Positions 34,417 through 44,403 of a stretch of 64,000 bases of DNA are shown one piece after another (the first letter of the stretch is position 1; each line of letters opens with the position of its first letter). The notes under the pieces are model-generated. The model saw nothing but the letters and a program-made list of their open reading frames with translations, was not told the origin of the DNA and searched no databases. Made by a program: the position numbers and the translations under genes. Source of the DNA: Myxococcus xanthus (GTDB lineage Bacteria > Myxococcota > Myxococcia > Myxococcales > Myxococcaceae); NCBI RefSeq assembly GCF_006402735.1, contig NZ_CP017174.1:4095001-4159000 (forward strand). The letters are read 5' to 3'.

Positions 34417-34779
34417 ATGACGACGACGAAGCGGGTGGAGAAGCCCTGGGGATACGAACTCATCTGGGCTCACACCGAACGCTACGTGGGCAAGCTGCTG
34501 CACGTGAAGCAGGGCCACAAGCTCAGCCTGCAGTTCCACAACCGCAAGGATGAGACCATCCACGTGCAGAGCGGCAAGCTGCTCTTCGTCGTCGACGAGG
34601 GTCAGGGGCTCATCGAGAAGGAGATGAACCCCGGTGAGAGCTACCACATCAAGCCGCTCACCAAGCACCGCATGGTGGCGCTGACCGACTGTGACATCCT
34701 CGAGGTCAGCACCCCGGAGCTGGACGACGTGGTCCGGCTCGAGGACGCCTACGGGCGCACCGGCACCAGCAACCCGTAG
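34417..34779 (+). CDS. cupin protein, mannose-6-phosphate isomerase-like
   Basis: A 120-residue single-domain cupin. Metal ligands of the first cupin motif are seen in LQFHNRKDETIHVQSG and of the second in GESYHIKPLTKHRM. The N-terminus (EKPWGYELIW) is that of type II phosphomannose isomerase/mannose-1-phosphate guanylyltransferase cupins. It may interconvert or bind a sugar phosphate; free-standing members also include sugar epimerases. It starts 27 bases after the SPOR gene, so the two are likely in one transcript. Two nucleotide-sugar SDR genes lie close by. Confidence 0.8.
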   Translation: MTTTKRVEKPWGYELIWAHTERYVGKLLHVKQGHKLSLQFHNRKDETIHVQSGKLLFVVDEGQGLIEKEMNPGESYHIKPLTKHRMVALTDCDILEVSTPELDDVVRLEDAYGRTGTSNP

Positions 34780-34803
34780 CCGCTGTCCACCGCGGCGGCC
34801 CGC

Positions 34804-35403
34804 CTACTCGCGGGCCGTGTTGTTCGGGTTGCGGGTCCACTTGTCCACCGTGCCGTCCCCGTCCAGGTCCTCGCCGATGCGGTCCACCTGGCCACCTTCC
34901 CAGTACTCCCAGTAGTCGATGCGGCCCGTCCCTCGCGTGTCGCGCTCCTTGCGCACCAGCTTGCCGCCTTCGTAGTAGGTGAAGCTGTCCGGGCGGCCGT
35001 CACCGTTGGTGTCGCGCTCGCGGCGCGTGTTGACGCCCTTCTCGTGGAAGTAGGTGGCGTCCACGCGCCCGTCGAAGTCCAGGTCCAGCGACTCACGCGC
35101 CTTGTCGCCGTTGGCGTCGAAGTAGCGCGTCAGGTCCACGCGGCCGTCCCAGTTCAGGTCCAGCTCCTGGCGCACCTTCCGCCCGTCCACCGTGTAGGTC
35201 CACACGTCCGGGCGGCCGTCGCCGTTGGCGTCCTGCTGCGTGACTTCCTCGTTGGCCCCGCCTTCCGGGCGGATGGCCTCGCCGGCCTGCCGGGCCCTCG
35301 CGGCGCCCGCGCCGTCCTGCTCCGCCGACTTGCTACTGGCGCAGCCAGCCAGGGCACCCGAGGCCATGAAGCCCAGGAAAATCAACTGCTTGTAGCGTGG
35401 CAT
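34804..35403 (-). CDS. lipoprotein with EF-hand-like aspartate repeats
   Basis: A 199-residue predicted lipoprotein. The signal peptide ends in LAGC (Cys about 21). The mature part holds about seven repeats spaced 18-24 residues, such as DANGDGRPD, DLNWDGRVD, DLDFDGRVD, DTNGDGRPD and DLDGDGTVD. This is the calcium-binding loop pattern DxNxDGxxD of dockerin/EF-hand proteins. Each repeat is followed by a Tyr/Arg-rich strand, suggesting a repetitive beta structure. It is probably a surface-tethered calcium-binding protein. The start at 35403 follows GGGAG. Confidence 0.75.
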   Translation of the reverse strand: MPRYKQLIFLGFMASGALAGCASSKSAEQDGAGAARARQAGEAIRPEGGANEEVTQQDANGDGRPDVWTYTVDGRKVRQELDLNWDGRVDLTRYFDANGDKARESLDLDFDGRVDATYFHEKGVNTRRERDTNGDGRPDSFTYYEGGKLVRKERDTRGTGRIDYWEYWEGGQVDRIGEDLDGDGTVDKWTRNPNNTARE

Positions 35404-35497
35404 TGAGAACTCCCAGTGTCTGGGGGCCGCCTGGCGACGTCATTCGCACGAGATGCTTTCGCGCGACACGTCATTCCATATATTTTCACATATCGCC

Positions 35498-35677
35498 ATG
35501 GCCCGAAAGAAAGTCAGCACCACCATCTACATCACCCCGGAGCAGAACGAGCTCCTCAAGGCGCTGAACCAGAAGACGAAGGTGCCCGTGGCCGAGTACA
35601 TCCGCCAAGGCATCGACCTGGTCCTGGAGAAGTACAAGGCGCAGCTGCCGGGGCAGTCGACGTTCGACGAGCTGTGA
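35498..35677 (+). CDS. ribbon-helix-helix DNA-binding protein
   Basis: A 59-residue protein. The N-terminal strand [13 protein letters not shown] is followed by two helices ([10 protein letters not shown] and [17 protein letters not shown]), the plan of CopG/Arc-type ribbon-helix-helix repressors. The end after residue 50 is short. The preceding 94 bases are AT-rich. It sits 14 bases upstream of the UXS-like SDR gene and may regulate it or its own promoter (inference). A toxin partner is not seen, so an antitoxin role is unlikely. Confidence 0.75.
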   Translation: MARKKVSTTIYITPEQNELLKALNQKTKVPVAEYIRQGIDLVLEKYKAQLPGQSTFDEL

Positions 35678-35691
35678 GAGAGAGGCGTGAC

Positions 35692-36660
35692 GTGAAGAGC
35701 ATGCGTGGCAAGCGGGTAGCGGTCCTGGGCGGCGCCGGCTTCGTCGGGTCGCACCTGTGTGAGCGTCTTCTGGATGACGGCGCGGCGGTGGTCATCGCCG
35801 TGGACAACCTCATCACGGGCAACGAAGAGAACCTGCGCACGCTGAACGGGCGGCCGGGCTTCTCCTTCGTCAAGGCGGACATCACCGAGCGCATCCCGGT
35901 GGAAGGGCCGCTGGACTACGTCTTCAACATGGCCTCACCGGCCTCGCCCATCGACTATGCGCAGCTCCCGCTGGAAACGCTGCGTGTGGGCTCCATTGGC
36001 ACGGAGAACGGGCTGAAGCTGGCGGAGGCGAACAAGGCGGTGTTCCTGATGGCCTCCACGTCGGAGGTGTACGGGGATCCGCTGGTGCATCCGCAGCGCG
36101 AGGACTACTGGGGCAATGTGAATCCCATTGGCCCCCGGTCCGTGTACGACGAGGCCAAGCGCTATTCGGAGGCCATCACCGCGGCCTACGGGCGCACCAA
36201 GGGCGTGCAGGTCCGCATCGTCCGCATCTTCAACACCTACGGTCCGCGCATGCGCCTCAATGACGGCCGCGTGGTGCCGGCCTTCGTGGGCCAGGCCCTC
36301 AAGGGCGAGGACTTCACCGTCTTCGGGGACGGCAGCCAGACGCGCTCGTTCTGTTACGTGAAGGACCTGGTGGACGGGCTGGTCCGGCTGATGCTGTCGG
36401 ATGAGCCGAACCCGGTGAACATCGGCAATCCCCGGGAGATGACCATCCGTCAGTTCGCGGAGGCCGTGCGCGCGGCGGCGGGCGGGGGCGGGACCATCAT
36501 CGAGAAGCCGCTGCCCAAGGATGATCCGAAGCAGCGTCAGCCGGACATCACCCGGGCGCGGACGCTGCTGGGCTGGGAACCGAAGGTGCCGCTGGAAGAG
36601 GGTCTTCGGGAGACCATTGCGTGGTTCCGAGAGGTTGCCGGTACGAGGCCCCCGGCATAG
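35692..36660 (+). CDS. NAD-dependent nucleotide-sugar decarboxylase/epimerase, UXS-like
   Basis: A 322-residue extended SDR enzyme. The Rossmann motif [10 protein letters not shown] is near residue 14, the Thr/Ser-Tyr-Lys triad is seen in ASTSEVYG and YDEAKRYSE, and the NTYGPRM loop is present. The sequence is closest to UDP-glucuronate decarboxylases, which make UDP-xylose. A GTG at 35692 with GAGAGG 6 bases upstream is preferred over the ATG at 35701. It is followed by another epimerase, so both probably supply sugars for surface glycans. Confidence 0.85.
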   Translation: MKSMRGKRVAVLGGAGFVGSHLCERLLDDGAAVVIAVDNLITGNEENLRTLNGRPGFSFVKADITERIPVEGPLDYVFNMASPASPIDYAQLPLETLRVGSIGTENGLKLAEANKAVFLMASTSEVYGDPLVHPQREDYWGNVNPIGPRSVYDEAKRYSEAITAAYGRTKGVQVRIVRIFNTYGPRMRLNDGRVVPAFVGQALKGEDFTVFGDGSQTRSFCYVKDLVDGLVRLMLSDEPNPVNIGNPREMTIRQFAEAVRAAAGGGGTIIEKPLPKDDPKQRQPDITRARTLLGWEPKVPLEEGLRETIAWFREVAGTRPPA

Positions 36661-36705
36661 TTTGCCGGCGCGAAGATCCTGCAAGGCCTGCAGGCGGGAG
36701 GTTGC

Positions 36706-37650
36706 GTGAAGGTCCTGGTGACAGGTGGCGCGGGCTTCATTGGCTCGCATGTGTGCGATGAGTTCCTGCGCGGTGGACACGACGTCGTCGCGTTGGATGA
36801 CTTGTCCGGCGGCAAGCGGGAGAACCTGGACCCGCGTGTGCGCCTGGCGGTCCACGACATCCGCAGCCGCGAGGCGTCGGAGCTCATCAAGTCCGAGAAG
36901 CCCGACGTGCTCTGCCATCTGGCGGCGCAGATGGACGTGCGCCGCAGCGTGGACGACCCGAGCTTCGACGCGGACGTGAACATCCGCGGCATGCTCAACC
37001 TGCTGGAGGCCGCCCGCGTCTCCGGGGTGAAGAAGGTCATCTTCAGCTCCACCGGCGGCGCCATCTACGGCGAGCAGGACGTGTTCCCCGCGCCGGAGAG
37101 TCACCCCACGCGGCCCATTTCTCCGTACGGTGTCTCCAAGGCGTCCGGTGAGCTGTACCTGGGCTACTACCGGGCGCAGTACGGCCTGCCCTACGTGGCG
37201 CTCCGCTACGCCAACGTCTACGGCCCGCGGCAGAACCCGCACGGCGAGGCGGGCGTGGTGGCCATCTTCAGCCAGCGGCTGATCGCCGCTCAGGGCTGCA
37301 CCATCTTCGGCGAGGGCAAGCAGACCCGCGACTTCGTCTTCGGTCCGGACGTGGCCCGCGCCAACCGGCTCGCCTTCGAGAACGACTACGTGGGCGCCAT
37401 CAACATCGGCACGGGTGTGGAGACGGACATCAACCGCCTCTACGCACTGCTGGCCGAGGCGGCGGGCTCCAGCGTCTCCGTCGCCCACGCGCCCGGCAAG
37501 CCGGGGGAGCAGATGCGCTCCTGCGTGGACAACGCGCTGGCGAAGAAGGTGCTTGGCTGGGAGCCGAGCGTCGACGTGCGGGAGGGCCTGCGCCGCACCA
37601 TTGAGTACTTCCGCCAGAAGGCCGGCGCGCCCGCTCGCGCGCACGGCTGA
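36706..37650 (+). CDS. NAD-dependent epimerase, UDP-glucose 4-epimerase-like
   Basis: A 314-residue extended SDR enzyme with VTGGAGFIGSH at residues 5-15, the FSSTGGAIYG segment with the catalytic Ser/Thr, and YGVSKASGE with the Tyr and Lys (SPYGVSK). The C-terminal half fits GalE-type UDP-sugar 4-epimerases. It starts at a GTG after GGGAGG, 45 bases beyond the previous gene. Substrate could be UDP-glucose or a related sugar. Confidence 0.85.
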   Translation: MKVLVTGGAGFIGSHVCDEFLRGGHDVVALDDLSGGKRENLDPRVRLAVHDIRSREASELIKSEKPDVLCHLAAQMDVRRSVDDPSFDADVNIRGMLNLLEAARVSGVKKVIFSSTGGAIYGEQDVFPAPESHPTRPISPYGVSKASGELYLGYYRAQYGLPYVALRYANVYGPRQNPHGEAGVVAIFSQRLIAAQGCTIFGEGKQTRDFVFGPDVARANRLAFENDYVGAINIGTGVETDINRLYALLAEAAGSSVSVAHAPGKPGEQMRSCVDNALAKKVLGWEPSVDVREGLRRTIEYFRQKAGAPARAHG

Positions 37651-37921
37651 GTGGCGTCCAGCGCCCCCGCTGGCAGACGAGGCGGGGGAGGGCGGTACCC
37701 CATCCCACGAGCGTACCCGGGCCGGCCCTGAGGGCCGGGGACCGGGCGTGCCGGGAGGGGGCTCAGGGCCTGTCCCAGGGGAGTTCGCCCGGGACGGGCG
37801 CTGATGACTGGGGAACAAACAAGCTCCCCCGGTGGGTTGCTCATCGGGTGTACGCGTGCGCGTAGATTTTCGCGCGATTCCCTGTTACGCACGCCCGCTT
37901 CTTCCGACGAGCGCCCTGAAC

Positions 37922-39729
37922 ATGCCGGCTGAAAACGCGCACATCCGCAACTTCTGCATCATCGCCCATATCGACCATGGAAAGTCGACGCTGGCGGATC
38001 GTCTCCTCGACAAGACGGGGACTCTGACCAAGCGCGAGGCGCAAGCCCAGTTCCTCGACAACATGGACATCGAGCGCGAACGGGGCATCACCATCAAGGC
38101 CCAGTCCGTGCGGATGAACTACACCGCGAAGGACGGCAAGCAGTACGTCCTCAACCTCATCGACACGCCGGGACACGTCGACTTCGCCTATGAGGTCAGC
38201 CGAAGCCTGGCCGCGTGCGAAGGCGCGCTCCTGGTGGTGGATGCGTCGCAGGGCGTGGAGGCCCAGACGCTGTCCAACGTCTACATGGCGTTGGACCACA
38301 ACCTGGAAATCATCCCGGTCATCAACAAAATCGACCTGCCGAGCGCGGACGTGGAGCGCACCCGGTCGGAGATTGAAGACGTCATCGGCATCGATGCGTC
38401 CGTCGCCGTGCCGTGTTCCGCCAAGGAGGGCATCGGCATCCAGGAGATCCTGGAGTCCGTCGTCCAGAACGTGCCGCCTCCGAGCGGCTCCGCGGACGCG
38501 CCGCTCAAGGCGCTCATCTTCGACTCCTGGTACGACAACTACCGGGGCGTGGTGACGCTGGTTCGCGTGCTGGAAGGCACGCTCAAGCTGAAGCAGAAGA
38601 TCAAGCTGTTCAGCAACAACAAGGTCTTCGAGGTCCAGGAACTGGGCGTGTTCAGCCCGTTCTCCCGCCCGGTGCAGCAGCTCATCGCGGGCGAGGTGGG
38701 CGTGCTCGTGGCCAACGTGAAGGAGCTGCAGGACGCCAAGGTCGGTGACACCGTCACCGATGAGGCGCGTCCCACGGCCGAGCCGTTCCCGGGCTTCAAG
38801 GAAGTGAAGCCCATGGTGTTCTCCGGCATCTTCCCGGTGGACTCCGCGGACTACGAGAACCTGCGCGACGCGCTGGCGAAGCTGGTGCTCAACGATTCGG
38901 CCTTCACCTATGAGCCGGAGTCGTCCACCGCGTTGGGCTTCGGCTTCCGCTGCGGCTACCTGGGCCTGCTGCACATGGAGATCGTTCAGGAGCGCCTGGA
39001 GCGCGAGTACAACCTGAACCTCATCACCACCGCGCCCAGCGTGGTGTACCGCATCACCACCAGCAAGGGTGACACGCTGCTGGTGGACAACCCGGCCAAG
39101 CTGCCGCCGGTGCAGCACATCGAGAAGTTCGAGGAGCCCATCCTCACCTGCCACATCCACGTCCCCAACGACCACCTGGGCGCCATCCTCAAGTTGTGCC
39201 AGGAGCGCCGCGGTGTTCAGAAGGACATGAAGTACCTGGGCAGCAGCGGCCAGCGCGTGCAGGTCACGTACGAGATGCCGCTGGCGGAGGTCGTGTTCGA
39301 CTTCTTCGACAAGCTCAAGAGCGTGTCGCGCGGCTACGCCAGCCTCGACTACGAGCTGGCTACATCGAGTCCGACCTGGCCCGGCTGGACATCCTCATCA
39401 ACGGGGACCCGGTGGACGCCCTCAGCGTCATCGTGCACCGCGAGCGCGCCTACCTGCGCGGCCGCGAGGTGTGCCAGAAGCTGAAAGAGGTCATCCCGAG
39501 GCAGATGTACGAGGTGGCCATCCAGGCGGCGATTGGCGCGAAGATCATCTCGCGTGAGACCATCTCCGCCATCCGCAAGAACGTGCTCGCCAAGTGCTAC
39601 GGTGGTGACATCAGCCGCAAGCGCAAGCTCCTGGAGAAGCAGAAGGAGGGCAAGAAGCGCATGAAGCAGGTCGGAACGGTGGAGATTCCGCAGGAGGCCT
39701 TCCTCGCGGTCCTCAAGTCGGAGCAGTAG
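37922..39729 (+). pseudogene. lepA: elongation factor 4 (LepA), frameshifted in the given sequence
   Basis: The translation GTPase LepA back-translocates stalled ribosomes. The first frame (37922 to about 39360) shows the G1 loop AHIDHGKS, the DTPGH box, NKID and the LepA-specific domains. It is then lost after SLDYEL. The conserved end, [22 protein letters not shown] to [13 protein letters not shown], continues in another frame from about 39361 to 39729. Compared with other LepA proteins (DYELxGY), four bases seem missing near 39360. Either a real deletion or a sequence error makes the gene broken as given. All else is intact. lepB starts 3 bases after. Confidence 0.9.
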
Positions 39730-39732
39730 TCC

Positions 39733-40989
39733 ATGAACGCGGCCATGCCTTCCGCCACCCCTCCCGCGAAGCTCTCCGAGGCGATGTCGGCCCGCCGCAC
39801 GCCGGAGATGCTTCGCGCCCACCGTGTGCTGGTGTGGCGCGAGCGCCTCACCAGCCTCTGGGCTCCGTTGATCATCCTGGCGCTGCTGTACGTGCCGTAT
39901 ACGGTGATCATCGAGTACTCGCGCGCTTCCGCCGCGTGGGCCCAGCCGGTGATGAAGGGGCTGGGGCTGTTGCTGGTCCTCTACTTCGTGGCCCTGCTGG
40001 TGTGGCGCAACGTCTCCCCCAAGGAGAAGGCGCTGCGCGGCGTGCGCCACGAGGCGAACGAGCTGTTGGAGGAGAACGAGCGCATCCTCCGCAAGCCCGG
40101 CGTGAGCGCGAAGGTGGCGGGGCCGGTGCTGGACCGCATCGCCGAGCAGGCGCTGCGCGTGGAGCAGGCCTCCGCGGCGGGTGACGCGGAGCAGTTGCGC
40201 ACCGAGGTGAAGGGGCTGGAGGCGCTCACCGCGCAGCACCTGGGTGCGTTCCGCAAGCAGTCCGCCATGGACTTCCTGGGTGGGTTCGGCAAGGCGCTGC
40301 TGGTGGCGCTGGTGTTCCGCACCTTCATCGTGGAGCCGTACCGAATCCCCTCCGGCTCCATGCTGCCCACGCTGGAGATTGGCGACCAGGTCTTCGTCAA
40401 CAAGTTCATCTACGGCGTGCGCGTCCCGTTCCTCAACTTCGTGCCGTTCGTCATCGTCCGGCCGCCGGAGCGTGGAGACGTCATCGTCTTCAACAACCCG
40501 GTGAACGAGTCGGTGGACTACATCAAGCGCGTGGTCGGCGTGCCGGGCGACGTGGTGGAGTTCATCAACGGCGTCATCCACATCAACGGCCAGCCGCAGA
40601 AGCGCGAGCTCGTCTCCAACGAGTTCACCGTCCACAACATCACCGACGACGGGCGCTGGTACGACCAGCAGGAGACCCTCTACGAGGAGAACCTGTCCGG
40701 CGTGGCGCATTCCGCGCTACAGACGCTGCCGCGCATGCCGCGCCGGGAGGGCCCCTACGAGGTCCCTCCGGGACATGTCTTCGCCGTGGGTGACAACCGG
40801 GACAACAGCGCGGACAGCCGCCACGGCCTGGGCGTCACGGGGTACGGCAAGGCGGAGTACGTCCCCTACGGCCACATCAAGGGCAAGGCGATGGTGGTGT
40901 GGCTGTCGCTGGGCTACCACGGGCTGCTGCACGGCCTGTTCGGTGGCACGGGCCTCCGCGTGGATCGGTTCTTCGAACCGGTCCGTTGA
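39733..40989 (+). CDS. lepB: signal peptidase I
   Basis: A 418-residue signal peptidase that cuts signal peptides at the inner membrane. The N-terminus has two membrane helices (42-62 and 76-92) and a helical insert. The catalytic motif IPSGSMLPTL holds Ser209, YIKRVVG has the general base Lys265, and GDNRDNSADSR marks box E. It is longer than E. coli LepB (324) because of the N-terminal extension and insert. The gene starts 3 bases after lepA, the classic lepA-lepB pair. Confidence 0.95.
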   Translation: MNAAMPSATPPAKLSEAMSARRTPEMLRAHRVLVWRERLTSLWAPLIILALLYVPYTVIIEYSRASAAWAQPVMKGLGLLLVLYFVALLVWRNVSPKEKALRGVRHEANELLEENERILRKPGVSAKVAGPVLDRIAEQALRVEQASAAGDAEQLRTEVKGLEALTAQHLGAFRKQSAMDFLGGFGKALLVALVFRTFIVEPYRIPSGSMLPTLEIGDQVFVNKFIYGVRVPFLNFVPFVIVRPPERGDVIVFNNPVNESVDYIKRVVGVPGDVVEFINGVIHINGQPQKRELVSNEFTVHNITDDGRWYDQQETLYEENLSGVAHSALQTLPRMPRREGPYEVPPGHVFAVGDNRDNSADSRHGLGVTGYGKAEYVPYGHIKGKAMVVWLSLGYHGLLHGLFGGTGLRVDRFFEPVR

Positions 40990-41074
40990 GGCGTTCGCTG
41001 GAAGCAGGCAGGCCGGCGCACCGCGCACGACGCTTGACGTGCCGCACGCCCCGGGGTACGCGGCGCCCCCGGCC

Positions 41075-41968
41075 ATGAGACACCTGCTTGGAATCGAAGG
41101 CTGGCGCCGGGACGAGCTGGAGTCACTGCTCGACCGGGCGAAGGCACACCTCCCCGGCGCTCCCGACACCACCCACCTGCTTCGCGGCAAGGTGGTGGCG
41201 AACCTCTTCTTCGAGGACTCCACCCGGACCCGAACGTCGTTCCACATGGCGGCGAAGGGGCTGGGGGCCAGTGTGCTCAACTGGACGCACACCGGCTCCT
41301 CGGTATCCAAGGGTGAGACGCTGCTGGACACCGCCCGCAACATCGAGGCGACGGGGCCGGTGGCCATCGTCATGCGTCACCGCTCGTCAGGAGCGCCGCA
41401 CCTGGTGGCGAAGCACGTGAAGTGCGCCGTCATCAACGCGGGTGACGGCACGCACGAGCATCCCTCCCAGGCGCTGCTGGACGCCTTCACGCTGCGCCAG
41501 CGCTGGGGCTCGCTGGACGGGCGCACGGTGCTCATCGTAGGGGACGTGCTGCACAGCCGCGTGGCCCGCTCCAACCTGCACTGCCTCAAGGCGCTGGGCG
41601 CCCGGGTGGTGATGTGCGGCCCGCCCACGCTGATACCGCCGGGGCTGGAGTCGCTGGGCGCGGAGGTGACGCACAACCTGGACGCGGCGCTCCCTCGCGC
41701 GGACGCGGTGATGTGCCTGCGCGTCCAACTGGAGCGCCAGGAGCAGGCGTTCCTGCCGTCCACGCGTGAATATGCACGGCTGTTCGGCCTCAACGCGGCC
41801 CGAGAGGAGCGGATGAAGGCGGGCGCGGTGGTGATGCACCCGGGCCCCATCAACCGGGGCGTGGAGCTGGCGCCGGCGGTGGCGGATGGCGCCCGCAGCG
41901 TCATCCTGGAGCAGGTGTCCAACGGCGTCGCCGTGCGGCGGGCCATCTTGGAGGTGTGTACGGCATGA
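41075..41968 (+). CDS. pyrB: aspartate carbamoyltransferase catalytic subunit
   Basis: A 297-residue enzyme that joins carbamoyl phosphate and aspartate, the committed step of pyrimidine synthesis. The carbamoyl-phosphate motif FFEDSTRTRTSF, GDGTHEHPSQALLD and HPGPINRG are all present. Length is typical. It starts 85 bases after lepB; the stop overlaps the pyrC start by 4 bp. No pyrI regulatory subunit or pyrR is next to it. Confidence 0.96.
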   Translation: MRHLLGIEGWRRDELESLLDRAKAHLPGAPDTTHLLRGKVVANLFFEDSTRTRTSFHMAAKGLGASVLNWTHTGSSVSKGETLLDTARNIEATGPVAIVMRHRSSGAPHLVAKHVKCAVINAGDGTHEHPSQALLDAFTLRQRWGSLDGRTVLIVGDVLHSRVARSNLHCLKALGARVVMCGPPTLIPPGLESLGAEVTHNLDAALPRADAVMCLRVQLERQEQAFLPSTREYARLFGLNAAREERMKAGAVVMHPGPINRGVELAPAVADGARSVILEQVSNGVAVRRAILEVCTA

Positions 41969-43278
41969 GCTCCACGGTGCTCTTCAGACGGGGGCGTGTC
42001 ATCGACCCTCGCAACGGGGTGGACGGCGTCCGCGACGTGCTGGTCCGCGACGGCAAGGTGGTGGAGGTGTCGGAGACCCTGCTGCCAGTGCCCTCCAGCG
42101 CCGAGGTGGTGGATGCCACCGGCAAGTGGGTGCTGCCGGGCTTCATCGACCTGCACGTCCACCTGCGCGAGCCGGGCGAGGAGGGCAAGGAGACGGTCCT
42201 CACCGGCTGCCGCGCCGCCGTGGCGGGTGGTTTCACCGCCGTGGTGGCCATGCCCAACACCAAGGTGGTCAACGACAACGCCATGGTGACGGAGCTGGTG
42301 CTGAACCGCGCCCGCGCCGCGGGCCTGTGCCACGTCTATCCCGCCGGGGCCATCACCAAGGGCCTCAAGGGCGAGGAGCTGGCGGAGATGGGCGAGCTCG
42401 TGTCCGCCGGCTGCGTGGCCATCACCGACGACGGCCGCCCGGTGATGAACGCGTCGCTGATGCGGCGCACGCTCCAGTACGCCACCCAGTTCGACGTGCC
42501 CGTCATGGTCCACGAGGAGGACCTGACGCTGTCCGCGGGTGGGGCCATGCATGAGGGCACCACCTCCACGCGGCTGGGGCTGCGCGGCATCCCTGCTTCC
42601 GCGGAGGTGGCGATGGTGGCGCGAGATCTGGTGCTGCTGGAGGAGACGAAGGGCCGGCTGCACGTGGCGCACGTGTCCTGCGAGGGCAGCGTGCGGCTCA
42701 TCCGCGAGGCCAAGCGCAGCGGTCTGCGCGTCACCTGCGAGGTGGCGCCGCACCACTTCATCCTGGATGACCGTGCCGTGGGGGACTACGACACCCACGC
42801 GAAGATGGCCCCGCCGCTGCGCGCGGACACCGACGTGCAGGCCCTGCGCGAGGCGCTGGTGGACGGGACGGTGGACGCCATCGCCACGGACCACGCGCCG
42901 CACGGCGTGTTGGACAAGCAGGTGGAGTTCGAGAAGGGCATCAACGGCATCGTGGGGCTGGAGACGGCCCTGGGGCTGACGCTGGAGCTGGTGCATGCGG
43001 GCGTGCTCACCGCGAACCGCGCGGTGGAGCTGCTGACGCACGGGCCCGCGAAGGCGTTCGGCCTGCCGGGCGGTCACCTGGCGCCTGGGGCGCCGGCGGA
43101 CGTCACGGTGGTGGACCCGGACGCGGAGTGGACGGTGGACGCCCACCAGTTCCATTCCCGCAGCCGGAATACACCGTTCCATGGCCGGAAGCAGAAGGGG
43201 CTCGTTATCCAGACGTGGGTCGCGGGCCACAAGGTGTTCGACAAGGGCCAGGTCGGCCAGAGCAAGGAGTCGCGGTGA
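41965..43278 (+). CDS. pyrC: dihydroorotase
   Basis: A 437-residue zinc amidohydrolase that closes the dihydroorotate ring. The metal motif [10 protein letters not shown] is near residue 60. A catalytic Asp occurs in ATDHAPH. The length and motif set fit the type I (class II-like) dihydroorotases found with pyrB. The ATG overlaps the pyrB stop (ATGA) and its stop overlaps the carA start by one base, so translation is coupled across the operon. Confidence 0.95.
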   Translation: MSSTVLFRRGRVIDPRNGVDGVRDVLVRDGKVVEVSETLLPVPSSAEVVDATGKWVLPGFIDLHVHLREPGEEGKETVLTGCRAAVAGGFTAVVAMPNTKVVNDNAMVTELVLNRARAAGLCHVYPAGAITKGLKGEELAEMGELVSAGCVAITDDGRPVMNASLMRRTLQYATQFDVPVMVHEEDLTLSAGGAMHEGTTSTRLGLRGIPASAEVAMVARDLVLLEETKGRLHVAHVSCEGSVRLIREAKRSGLRVTCEVAPHHFILDDRAVGDYDTHAKMAPPLRADTDVQALREALVDGTVDAIATDHAPHGVLDKQVEFEKGINGIVGLETALGLTLELVHAGVLTANRAVELLTHGPAKAFGLPGGHLAPGAPADVTVVDPDAEWTVDAHQFHSRSRNTPFHGRKQKGLVIQTWVAGHKVFDKGQVGQSKESR

Positions 43279-44402
43279 TGACAAAGCGGGCAGTGCTCGC
43301 CCTGGCGGATGGCACCACGTTCGAAGGCCGTGCGTTTGGCGCGGTGGGCGAAACGGTGGGTGAAGTGGTGTTCAACACGACCATGTACGGTTACCAGGAG
43401 GTCCTCACGGACCCCTCGTACGTGGGCCAGATTGTCACCATGTCGTACCCGGAGATTGGCAACGTCGGCGCCAACCCGGAGGACGAGGAGGGCGCCCGGG
43501 TGCACGCGGTGGGCATGGTGGTGCGCGCCCTCAGCGAGCAGCCGTCCAACTGGCGCGCGAAGGAGTCGCTGGACGCGTACCTGAAGCGCAACGGAGTGGC
43601 CGGCATCGAGGGCATCGACACCCGCCGCCTGGTGCGCCACCTGCGCACGCACGGCGCGCAGATGGGCGTCATCTCCAGCGAGGGCCAGTCCCCCTCTGCC
43701 CTGGTGGAGCGTGCCCGCTCCGCGCGCGGCATGGAGGGCCTGGACCTGGCCACGGGCGTGTCCACGAAGGAGGCCTACACCTTCACCCAGCCCTCGCCGG
43801 ACGTCTTCACCGGCTTGGGAGAGGTGCGGGTGCCGGCCGAGCCCCGCTTCGACGTGGTGGCCTACGACTACGGCCTGAAGAAGTCGATGCTGCACTTCCT
43901 GGTGGACGTGGGCTGCCGCGTGACGGTGGTGCCGGCCACCACCACGGCGGAAGAGGTGCTGGCGCGCAAGCCGAACGGCGTCTTCCTGGCCAACGGCCCT
44001 GGAGATCCGGCGGCGGTGAAGGGCGCGGACCGCACCGTGGCGGCGCTGCTGGGCAAGGTGCCGGTGTTCGGCATCTGCCTGGGGCATCAAATCATGGCGC
44101 TGGCCCTGGGCGGCCGGACGTACAAGATGAAGTTTGGCCACCGGGGCGGAAACCAGCCGGTGAAGGACCTCACGACGGGCAAGGTGGAAATCACCGCGCA
44201 GAACCACGGCTTCGCCGTGGATGACGCCAGCCTCAAGGGCCTGGCCGTCGTGACGCACATCAACCTCAACGACGGCACGGTGGAGGGTCTGGCTGTTCCG
44301 GACGCGCGGGCCTTCAGCGTGCAGTACCACCCCGAGGCCTCGCCCGGCCCCCATGACGCGCGCTATCTCTTCGACAGGTTCGCGAAGCTGATGGCGGGGT
44401 AG
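43278..44402 (+). CDS. carA: carbamoyl-phosphate synthase small (glutaminase) subunit
   Basis: A 374-residue class I glutamine amidotransferase that makes ammonia for carbamoyl phosphate. Nucleophile Cys267 is in GICLGHQ, with the His-Glu pair in QYHPEASPG. The N-terminal domain (1-150) is the CarA-specific part. The carB large subunit is not next to it and must lie elsewhere. A GTG at 43275 is an alternative start, one codon earlier. Confidence 0.96.
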   Translation: MTKRAVLALADGTTFEGRAFGAVGETVGEVVFNTTMYGYQEVLTDPSYVGQIVTMSYPEIGNVGANPEDEEGARVHAVGMVVRALSEQPSNWRAKESLDAYLKRNGVAGIEGIDTRRLVRHLRTHGAQMGVISSEGQSPSALVERARSARGMEGLDLATGVSTKEAYTFTQPSPDVFTGLGEVRVPAEPRFDVVAYDYGLKKSMLHFLVDVGCRVTVVPATTTAEEVLARKPNGVFLANGPGDPAAVKGADRTVAALLGKVPVFGICLGHQIMALALGGRTYKMKFGHRGGNQPVKDLTTGKVEITAQNHGFAVDDASLKGLAVVTHINLNDGTVEGLAVPDARAFSVQYHPEASPGPHDARYLFDRFAKLMAG

Positions 44403-44403
44403 G

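Noticed and set aside
35416-35691. Extension of the UXS-like protein to a start at 35416
   Set aside because: The extra 92 residues are antisense or out-of-phase readings over the ribbon-helix-helix gene and are His/Gly/Arg-rich; the GTG at 35692 has a proper ribosome site.
37718-37745. GC-rich hairpin after the second SDR epimerase gene
   Set aside because: The 7-bp stem CCGGCCC/GGGCCGG has no following T-run and such hairpins are common by chance at this GC content, so I do not call a terminator.
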